Made by a program: the position numbers and the translations under genes. Positions 1 to 5,898 of a stretch of 10,409 nt of DNA are shown piece after piece. Each line of letters starts with the position of its first letter. The stretch's first letter is position 1. Under the pieces are notes generated by a model. That model saw only the letters and a program-made list of their open reading frames with translations. It did not search any database and was not told the DNA's origin. Location: positions 1 through 10,409 of the forward strand of contig SLHU01000300.1 of NCBI GenBank assembly GCA_007135995.1. The letters run 5' to 3'. This DNA comes from Clostridiales bacterium. GTDB lineage: Bacteria > Bacillota > Clostridia > Saccharofermentanales > UBA5734.

Positions 1-110
1 CACTGATCGACTGTACATGCAGGTACTATCTGAAAAAACCAGACGAGTTGACAGCAGGTCAGATGGAGGAGACTTTGTATCAGTTCATTTCCAGCGGACT
101 ACTTATTTAG
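1..110 (+). CDS. C-terminal end of a probable TetR/AcrR-family transcriptional regulator (5' truncated by window)
   Basis: An open frame runs in from the window edge (codons from base 3) to a TAG at 108-110, leaving the last 35 residues. The text LKKPDELTAGQMEE followed by a hydrophobic, Phe-rich end resembles the last two helices of the ligand-binding domain of TetR-family repressors, which often carry a 'NPDELT' type turn before the final helix. The DNA-binding domain lies outside the window, so the family call rests on this short tail and on context. The stop is only 12 bases before the ATG of a multidrug-type ABC exporter operon. This is the usual place for a TetR-type regulator that controls its own operon. 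Another short regulator or an unrelated helical protein cannot be excluded. Confidence 0.55.
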   Translation, partial: LIDCTCRYYLKKPDELTAGQMEETLYQFISSGLLI

Positions 111-122
111 TGAGGATTTTAC

Positions 123-1910
123 ATGAATAAGCCGACCTTGTTACTACGGTTTCTGGAAGGAAGCCGTCTGACTTATCTTGCAGCAATTTTTGCTGTGATC
201 GCCAATGTTGCCCTTTCAACCATGATTCCTATGATCATAAAAAACACCATTGACAGTGTTTTCGGTTCGGAATCACTGTCAATGCCTGTCTGGCTGGCCA
301 ATTTGATTGAAGCAAATGAAGGGCTTGATTTCGTCAGGCAGAATTTATGGGTTCTGCTTGTGCTTTTGCTGATGTTATCAGGTTTGCAGGGGCTGTTTTT
401 GTTCTTGCGTGTTAAATTATCGGCCATAACAAGCGAACGCTCATCTAAAAGAATGCGGGACCGGCTTTACAGTCATATCCTCAGACAGCCTTTTGACTAT
501 CATGTAAAAGCTCAGACGGGCGACTTAATCCAGCGCTCAACGTCAGACATCGAAACAGCGCAGAATTTTGTTGCTAATCAGTCTGTTGAAGCCTTTTCAA
601 TCATCCTTCAGGTCATTTTCGTTACTGCATTTATGTTGACAATGAGCCCGCGCTACACAATCATTACCGTATTGCTGATTCCGCTCGTCCTGATTCTGAC
701 CGTCCGTTTCTTCAAGTCTATGATGACAGTCTTTCTGGAAACTGACGAGTCGGAAGGCATCATGTCAACAACCCTTCAGGAAAGCCTGACAGGCGTACGT
801 GTTGTTAAAGCTTTCGCGGCGCAGTCTTTTGAAATGGAAAAATTTGACCAGACAAACAAAGCGTATCGCGACAATATCATGAAAATCGTTCGACTGATGG
901 CTAATTTCTGGTCTTCAACTGATTTTCTCTGCATGCTGCAATTTGCCGCTGTCATTGCAGCAGGTGCCTACATGGTCGCCACGGGCTCATTGACACTGGG
1001 GGTCATGGTAGCGTTTATAACTTATGCCGGCATGCTCATCTGGCCGATTCGCGGATTGGGACAAATGATGGGGTTTATGGGCCAGGCATTTGTTGCGCTG
1101 ACGCGCATACAGGAGATTCTGGAACATCAACCTGAATCATATGATGAGGGCAGACAGCCTGCTGATCTGAAAGGCCATCTTGTTTTTCGCGATGTTCATT
1201 TTGGCTACACTAAAAACAAACCACTTCTGAACGGCATAACATTTGAAGTGGCACCAGGGACAACGACAGCGATTTTAGGTGCGACAGGATCTGGCAAGAG
1301 CTCACTAGTTCACCTGCTGCTTCGTCTTTATGACTACCAGGCAGGCTCCATAACAATTGACGGGATTGAACTAAGTGAAATCAGCCGCAGATGGATCAGA
1401 AAGCATATCGGTATGGTGCTTCAAGAACCGTTTTTGTTTTCTCGATCTGTCCTGGACAATATACGTGTGGCCAGCCCCGGATCTGACGATGAAGCGGTCC
1501 TGAATGCAGCACGGACAGCTTGCCTGGATGAATCAATTGAATCGTTCGAGCAAGGATACGAGACGATGGTGGGCGAACGCGGTGTAACACTCTCAGGCGG
1601 ACAGCGGCAGAGAGTGGCCATCGCAAGAACCTTGCTCCGTAAAGCACCGGTACTTATTTTCGATGACTCCCTGTCAGCCGTTGATACTGAAACTGACGCA
1701 GCCATAAGAACAGCCTTGCGGGAAAGAAAAGAGAAGACGACAACTTTGATTATTTCTCATCGCATTGCCACGTTATCTGAAGCGGATCAGATTCTGGTGC
1801 TTGATCGCGGCAGCATTATACAAAGCGGATGTCATGAGTCGCTCATCAAGCAAGAAGGTCTTTACAAAAAAATATGGGAAATGCAAAGCAAGCTGAATGA
1901 GATTGCCTGA
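123..1910 (+). CDS. Heterodimeric ABC exporter, subunit with degenerate Walker B (BmrC/TM287-like), permease fused to ATPase
   Basis: This 595-residue half-transporter has an N-terminal six-helix exporter domain (about residues 12-318) followed by a nucleotide-binding domain (about 345-580). Visible motifs are an A-loop Tyr362, Walker A GATGSGKS with Lys392, Q-loop Gln434, a canonical LSGGQ signature at 490-494, Walker B ending in Asp514, D-loop SAVD at 518-521 and H-loop His546. The position after Walker B, normally the catalytic Glu, is Asp515 (sequence IFDDS). In the heterodimeric exporters TM287/288 and BmrC/BmrD this substitution marks the subunit contributing the Walker B of the inactive ATP site. 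The ATG has a GAGGA ribosome site six bases upstream, and the gene sits 12 bases after the regulator tail and 42 bases before its partner. Such pairs export drugs, lipids or peptides from the cytoplasmic membrane. The substrate cannot be read from the sequence. Confidence 0.93.
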   Translation: MNKPTLLLRFLEGSRLTYLAAIFAVIANVALSTMIPMIIKNTIDSVFGSESLSMPVWLANLIEANEGLDFVRQNLWVLLVLLLMLSGLQGLFLFLRVKLSAITSERSSKRMRDRLYSHILRQPFDYHVKAQTGDLIQRSTSDIETAQNFVANQSVEAFSIILQVIFVTAFMLTMSPRYTIITVLLIPLVLILTVRFFKSMMTVFLETDESEGIMSTTLQESLTGVRVVKAFAAQSFEMEKFDQTNKAYRDNIMKIVRLMANFWSSTDFLCMLQFAAVIAAGAYMVATGSLTLGVMVAFITYAGMLIWPIRGLGQMMGFMGQAFVALTRIQEILEHQPESYDEGRQPADLKGHLVFRDVHFGYTKNKPLLNGITFEVAPGTTTAILGATGSGKSSLVHLLLRLYDYQAGSITIDGIELSEISRRWIRKHIGMVLQEPFLFSRSVLDNIRVASPGSDDEAVLNAARTACLDESIESFEQGYETMVGERGVTLSGGQRQRVAIARTLLRKAPVLIFDDSLSAVDTETDAAIRTALRERKEKTTTLIISHRIATLSEADQILVLDRGSIIQSGCHESLIKQEGLYKKIWEMQSKLNEIA

Positions 1911-1952
1911 GTTGGTTTTATTCAGCATCTGTGATATAGATCGGTGATATTT

Positions 1953-3785
1953 ATGCAGTTACAAGAACAAGAATATAGTAAGAGATTGGATTTGAAAGTC
2001 TGGCGGCGGCTGTTCTCTTTTGTTATGCCCTACAGGCGGCTGTTGCTGACGCTCATACTCCAGATGGTTTTTATCGGTATGCTGGAAGCTGTGATCCCGC
2101 TGTTCAGCCGCTACGCCATTGATCAGATTGCTCTGACGGGTCAGACACAGCGGCTGATCCCCTTCGCGGTTGTCGCATTAGCGGCTATTACACTGCAGGC
2201 AGTCAACATACGCTTCATGATCCTGACTGCAGGTAAAATCGAGTGCCATGTTCCGTATGATATCAGAAACAAAGCTTTTGAACGTCTGCAGGCAATGCCG
2301 CTGGCCTATTACGACCAGACACCTGTCGGCTGGCTGATGGCCCGGCTGACATCCGACTGCAGAAGACTTGGTCAAACTTTGTCATGGAATATCGTTGACC
2401 TTTTCTGGTCCTTGTCGATGATGGTCCTGGCTGCTGTTTTTATGTTGATTCTAAATGTCAGGCTGGCACTGCTCGTCTTGCTGACGGTGCCGTTTCTGGC
2501 ATTGATCAGCTTCTATTTTCAAAAACGGATCTTATTTAACTTCCGTAAAGTCCGTAAGTTCAACTCGCATATCACAGCTGGATTCAATGAGGGTATTACA
2601 GGTGCCAGAACGATAAAAACACTTGCCATAGAAAACACGATGCAAGACGAGTTTCAAAAGACAACCAGTGACATGCGAAGCTTTTCAGTCAGAGCCGCAA
2701 CAATCTCTGCCCTTTATACACCGCTGATTCTGCTCCTTGGTGCTCTTGCAACCGGGCTTATCATCTGGCGCGGCGGCCTGAGACTTGAGACCGGTCTTGC
2801 GGACAGTATCGGTTACGGTACGCTTGTTGCTTTCATTTCCTATGCTGTTCAGTTTTTTGAACCGGTCAAGCAATTCGCACGTGTTTTTACAGAGCTGAAT
2901 TACTCACAAGCATCTGCTGAACGTGTTATGTCCTTGATTGATATGGAGGCTGATATTAGGGACACAGATGACATTGAACGCACATATGGTGATATGCTGC
3001 ATTCTAATCGTGCACAGTGGCCAGACTTTCAAGGTGAAATTGAGTTCCAGGACGTGACCTTTCGCTACAAAGAAGGGGAAAACATTCTCGAACACTTCAA
3101 TTTGACAATCAGAGCTGGTGAAAAACTGGCGATTGTGGGTGAGACAGGTTCAGGAAAAACAACGCTGGTCAATCTGGCCTGCCGCTTTTATGAACCAACC
3201 GAAGGCAGAATACTGGTTGACGGCATCGATTACAGGGAGCGCCCGCTGCTGTGGATGTACGCAAATCTTGGCTATGTTCTGCAGGAACCTCACCTGTTCA
3301 GCGGTTCTGTACGAGACAACATCACATATGGGCGCAGCCATATTCCGTTTGAGGATATTGAGAAAGCAGCGCGGATCGTTAACGCACATGACTTTATTAT
3401 TGAACTGGAACAAGGTTATGATACAGATGTCGGCGAACGCGGCAGTCGTCTTTCCACCGGCCAGAAACAGCTGATCAGTTTTGCCAGAGCCATTCTTTCG
3501 GATCCGGGGATGTTTGTTCTTGATGAGGCGACCTCTTCTGTTGACACTGGAACTGAAAACTTAATCCAGCAGGCCATGAAGCAGGCGCTCAAAGGCAGAA
3601 CCAGCCTGATTATTGCACATCGGTTATCAACCATCCGATCAGCTGACAGAATACTGGTTATCGACAAAGGAAAAATTATTGAAGAGGGTGATCAAAAAGA
3701 GCTGCTGCGGCAAAAAGGTCATTACTGGCGGCTTTATACGAGTCAGTTTCTTGAAGAACAGGCACATCAGCTTCAGACAAATTAA
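1953..3785 (+). CDS. Heterodimeric ABC exporter, catalytic subunit (BmrD/TM288-like), permease fused to ATPase
   Basis: This is the partner half-transporter, 610 residues from the preferred ATG at 1953. A GTG nine bases upstream (1944) is in frame, but only the ATG has a GGTGAT ribosome-site-like stretch at a suitable five-base spacing. The exporter membrane domain covers about residues 17-310 and the ATPase domain about 360-600. Numbered from the ATG, the motifs are A-loop Tyr372, Walker A GETGSGKT with Lys402, Q-loop Gln444, signature LSTGQ at 500-504 (Thr replaces the first Gly), Walker B with Asp524 and an intact catalytic Glu525, and H-loop His556. The altered signature pairs across the dimer with the defective Walker B of the upstream subunit, while this Glu and the partner's LSGGQ build the active site. 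A stretch of about 30 polar residues before the ATPase domain is slightly longer than in the first subunit. Confidence 0.93.
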   Translation: MQLQEQEYSKRLDLKVWRRLFSFVMPYRRLLLTLILQMVFIGMLEAVIPLFSRYAIDQIALTGQTQRLIPFAVVALAAITLQAVNIRFMILTAGKIECHVPYDIRNKAFERLQAMPLAYYDQTPVGWLMARLTSDCRRLGQTLSWNIVDLFWSLSMMVLAAVFMLILNVRLALLVLLTVPFLALISFYFQKRILFNFRKVRKFNSHITAGFNEGITGARTIKTLAIENTMQDEFQKTTSDMRSFSVRAATISALYTPLILLLGALATGLIIWRGGLRLETGLADSIGYGTLVAFISYAVQFFEPVKQFARVFTELNYSQASAERVMSLIDMEADIRDTDDIERTYGDMLHSNRAQWPDFQGEIEFQDVTFRYKEGENILEHFNLTIRAGEKLAIVGETGSGKTTLVNLACRFYEPTEGRILVDGIDYRERPLLWMYANLGYVLQEPHLFSGSVRDNITYGRSHIPFEDIEKAARIVNAHDFIIELEQGYDTDVGERGSRLSTGQKQLISFARAILSDPGMFVLDEATSSVDTGTENLIQQAMKQALKGRTSLIIAHRLSTIRSADRILVIDKGKIIEEGDQKELLRQKGHYWRLYTSQFLEEQAHQLQTN

Positions 3786-3800
3786 AATACATGATATGAT
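3772..3800 (+). promoter_or_regulatory. Candidate extended -10 promoter for the FHA-SEDS/PBP module
   Basis: A TGATATGAT element gives an extended -10: TG at 3792-3793, one base, then TATGAT at 3795-3800. It is preceded at 17 bp by TTCAGA (3772-3777, four of six matches to TTGACA). Transcription would start near 3806-3808, inside the hairpin palindrome that ends the ABC operon. No other promoter-like sequence is evident before the 3889 ORF. This is a pattern match only. Confidence 0.42.
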
Positions 3801-3803
3801 AGG

Positions 3804-3828
3804 GCTGGCACATATGTGCCGGCTTTTT
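3804..3828 (+). terminator. Rho-independent terminator of the ABC exporter operon
   Basis: An eight-base-pair stem (3804-3811 with 3816-3823, one G-U pair) closes a four-base ATAT loop and is followed directly by five T at 3824-3828. It starts 18 bases after the stop of the second ABC subunit. The core GGCACATATGTGCC at 3807-3820 is a perfect palindrome. A double-stranded operator at the same place is therefore an alternative or additional reading, given the overlapping promoter candidate. Confidence 0.75.
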
Positions 3829-3830
3829 CA

Positions 3831-3853
3831 GGCGGCGCATCCTCTGCCTTTTT
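3831..3853 (+). terminator. Second, weaker hairpin with T-run directly after the first terminator
   Basis: GGCGG at 3831-3835 can pair with CTGCC at 3844-3848 (one G-U pair, eight-base loop) and is followed by five T at 3849-3853. It may be a backup terminator for the ABC operon. If the promoter at 3772-3800 is real, it would instead lie in the leader of the next transcript and could attenuate it. The stem is short, so confidence is low. Confidence 0.35.
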
Positions 3854-3888
3854 GAGCATGAATGCATCATCAGGAGGAAAATCTCTTT

Positions 3889-4032
3889 ATGCGATACAAA
3901 AACAGACATCAGTTATATGAATCTGCCTGTCGCGGTGCGGCAAACAGCCGGATGATATATCTGTTCGATTCGATCAGCCATACACCGCTGGTCAATCACA
4001 CTAAGGTGAGCATATGGATGTTCAAACACTGA
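3889..4032 (+). CDS. Candidate 47-residue small protein or leader ORF overlapping the FHA-SEDS start
   Basis: An ATG at 3889 is preceded by the strongest ribosome site in the window, AGGAGG at 3872-3877, although the 11-base gap is a little long. The ORF encodes 47 residues starting MRYKNRHQLYESACRGAANS and ends at TGA 4030-4032. It thereby overlaps the first 19 bases of the next gene in another frame, and that gene's own ribosome site (AAGGTG, 4003-4008) lies inside it. This is the geometry of translational coupling. The peptide is basic and polar with one Cys and no membrane segment. I do not recognise a family. It could be a real small protein, a translated leader that tunes expression of the cell-wall genes, or a chance ORF with a chance ribosome site. 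Codon choice looks like that of the neighbours. Confidence 0.45.
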   Translation: MRYKNRHQLYESACRGAANSRMIYLFDSISHTPLVNHTKVSIWMFKH

Positions 4033-5810
4033 CATACCTGGCCAGGTATCCATTGATTATCTTGTGCGGGCTGTTCATCTGGCCGGTATTTCGTATCAGC
4101 TTTTCTGAACTTCGGTATGTCATGCGGAAACGTGCGACTCCGGTTCAGAATTTTTTCCTGCTCGCTGAAACAGATCATGGACCGAAAACAGGCAGTCACA
4201 ATGATTTGCGCGGGTTGGCGCTTTATACGACAACTTTTCTCGGACGATCAAAAACGTGCGACATACGGCTCACCAGAAAAGATTTTTCCAGACGTGAGGC
4301 TGTGATCTACTTGTATGATGGGTTATGGTTTGTCCGCCCTGCTCACCACCTCAGCCAGCTGAAACTGAACGGTCAAGATGTAAATCACCCCACTCACCTG
4401 CAAAACAAGGACATCATATCTTTATCCGATCTTTCTTTCACTTTTATTGATGAGCGCGTTCTGACTGATCAGGATCAACCTGTTGCCGCAACAGAACCAT
4501 CCGATAAGCTTTCGGATTCTGCAGTCAGAAGACTGTCTTCTGCCAGATTTGCTGTCATGCTTTTTTCACTGTCTGCCTGTGTGCTTACTTATTTACTGAT
4601 ACCTCCTGAACTAAAGTCGTTTCGTCAGATAACCGCAATATTTCTGATTGGCTGTCTCGTCTTGTTTCAGGTTGTTTCCCTTGTTATGAAAGCAAGTCTG
4701 AAGCGCTACGATGAACTATTAACCTTGTCCTCACAGTTTCTTGCTTTCACAGGCCTGATGCTGCAGATCCGTCTGGCAATGGACACGTTGCCTCGTGAAC
4801 TGCCGGAAACTGAAATAGCCTCAATAACAGCTTTGCTTCTGTCCGATCTGCTGCCTCAGGCAGCCAGCCTGACAGCTGGTTTATTGTTGCTGCCTGTCAT
4901 CGCTGTTTTTACGGCAAGAAGCAGACTTCTTGAGCCACTCTCATTGATTTGTGTTGTCCTGACGCCCCTTCTGCTGATCCTGACACTCATCTTCGGATGG
5001 GGTGCAGAGACACACGGGGCGACTTTGTGGATCAATATCGACGGGCTTTCAGTCCAGCTGACCGAGCTGGCAAAAATCAGCTTTCTGATTGTTCTGGCTA
5101 GTATTTTCAAACATCGGCCGCCACTCAGAACTCAGCTTTTTTTTGCTGTATGGGCAGCCTGCAACATGTTTTTGATCATGCTCCTGCCAGATCTGGGTCT
5201 TGTGATGGTACTTCTGCCCACCACATTAATTGTCTATGTTGTGATGACATCTTCGTATCTTAATGCAATACTGATGCTGCTTGGAAGCTCGGTGCTCAGC
5301 GGACTTGCCTACAGTTTTTTCCCGCATGTACAGCGCCGACTCGCCGGCTGGACAACCCTCTGGACAGAAATCAATGATAATAACCGTCAGATTGTGTATG
5401 GTCTGCAGGCAATTGCCAGGGGAGGCCTTCTTGGCAGAGGACTTGGCAACGGCAGCCCGGGCGGCATTCCGCTGGCGTCATCAGATATGATTTTTTCAAT
5501 TGTCGGTGAAGAACTGGGCTTTCTGTTTGGCGTCGGCATTGTTATCATCTTCATGGTTTTCTGGATGCGGTCAGCCAGAACAGCTGTCATCGCTCAGGAT
5601 GGCTTTTCGTCCAGTCTTGCGCTCTCTGCGGGAACGCTTATATTTTTTCAGGCATTTGTTGTCATTACCGGAGTAACCGGACTGCTGCCTTTAACTGGCA
5701 AGACAGTTCCGCTTCTGGCCAAAGGCGGCAGCTCTGTTGTTTCTGTTTTTTTGCTTATAGGACTGTTAATTGGTCTGGCCGGCAGAAATCTGGGAACCAA
5801 ACGCAAGTAG
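4014..5810 (+). CDS. FHA domain fused to a SEDS-family peptidoglycan glycosyltransferase (RodA/FtsW/SpoVE family)
   Basis: The protein has 598 residues: one membrane helix (about 10-30), a cytoplasmic FHA domain (about 73-148), a short linker, and a multi-pass SEDS core (about 171-592, roughly ten helices). SEDS proteins polymerise lipid II into glycan strands together with a class B PBP. SEDS signatures are the TELAK stretch around Glu351, LPDLG at 391-395 (PDLG in RodA), a GGLLGRGLG-type segment around 470-478, and SSDMIF with Asp491, which aligns with the HTDF Asp of E. coli RodA (Asp262) needed for activity. SEDS proteins alone are usually about 370-420 residues, so the extra N-terminus is a genuine addition. 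In the FHA domain, Gly77-Arg78, Ser92-Arg93 and Asn119-Gly120 match the phosphothreonine-binding pattern, but the usual His of the SRRH motif is Glu95. The start has AAGGTG five bases upstream. The PBP gene follows 88 bases downstream. Confidence 0.9.
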   Translation: MDVQTLTYLARYPLIILCGLFIWPVFRISFSELRYVMRKRATPVQNFFLLAETDHGPKTGSHNDLRGLALYTTTFLGRSKTCDIRLTRKDFSRREAVIYLYDGLWFVRPAHHLSQLKLNGQDVNHPTHLQNKDIISLSDLSFTFIDERVLTDQDQPVAATEPSDKLSDSAVRRLSSARFAVMLFSLSACVLTYLLIPPELKSFRQITAIFLIGCLVLFQVVSLVMKASLKRYDELLTLSSQFLAFTGLMLQIRLAMDTLPRELPETEIASITALLLSDLLPQAASLTAGLLLLPVIAVFTARSRLLEPLSLICVVLTPLLLILTLIFGWGAETHGATLWINIDGLSVQLTELAKISFLIVLASIFKHRPPLRTQLFFAVWAACNMFLIMLLPDLGLVMVLLPTTLIVYVVMTSSYLNAILMLLGSSVLSGLAYSFFPHVQRRLAGWTTLWTEINDNNRQIVYGLQAIARGGLLGRGLGNGSPGGIPLASSDMIFSIVGEELGFLFGVGIVIIFMVFWMRSARTAVIAQDGFSSSLALSAGTLIFFQAFVVITGVTGLLPLTGKTVPLLAKGGSSVVSVFLLIGLLIGLAGRNLGTKRK

Positions 5811-5898
5811 AAAGGAGAAAGCAAAGAGCGAGGGTTGCCTGACGCAAATCCTCCTCCTTCACTTTCGCAAAAAAGAAGGGGCTTTTGCTATCACACAT
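5811..5898 (+). promoter_or_regulatory. Structured leader between the FHA-SEDS gene and the PBP gene
   Basis: This 88-base gap is long for an operon of cooperating genes. AGCAAAGAGC at 5820-5829 can pair with GCTTTTGCT at 5881-5889 (nine pairs, one bulged G). The same 3' arm can instead form a local hairpin with GCAAAA at 5867-5872, which places AAGAAGGGGC in the loop. A pyrimidine run CTCCTCCTTC (5851-5860) can pair with the AAGGAG just after the SEDS stop. The nearest ribosome-site-like sequence, AGAAGGGG at 5874-5881, is 17 bases from the PBP ATG, which is too far for normal use unless folding brings it close. The alternative folds suggest translational control of the PBP. The structures are drawn by eye and no energies were calculated. 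Confidence 0.35.

Noticed and set aside
1421..1705. Minus-strand ORF of about 94 codons opposite the first ABC ATPase domain
   Set aside because: It is antisense to conserved ATPase motifs, and its composition is explained by the complementary codons.
3118..3474. 118-codon plus-strand ORF inside the second ABC gene
   Set aside because: It lies wholly within the ATPase domain coding sequence in another frame, has no ribosome site and no recognisable domain; a shadow frame.
3858..3920. 20-codon ORF starting at ATG 3858
   Set aside because: It has no ribosome site of its own and overlaps the much better placed ribosome site and ATG at 3872-3891.
5770..5898. N-terminal extension of the PBP from a TTG at 5770
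   Set aside because: It overlaps the end of the SEDS gene, has no ribosome site and adds a hydrophilic stretch before the membrane anchor, which is not seen in class B PBPs.
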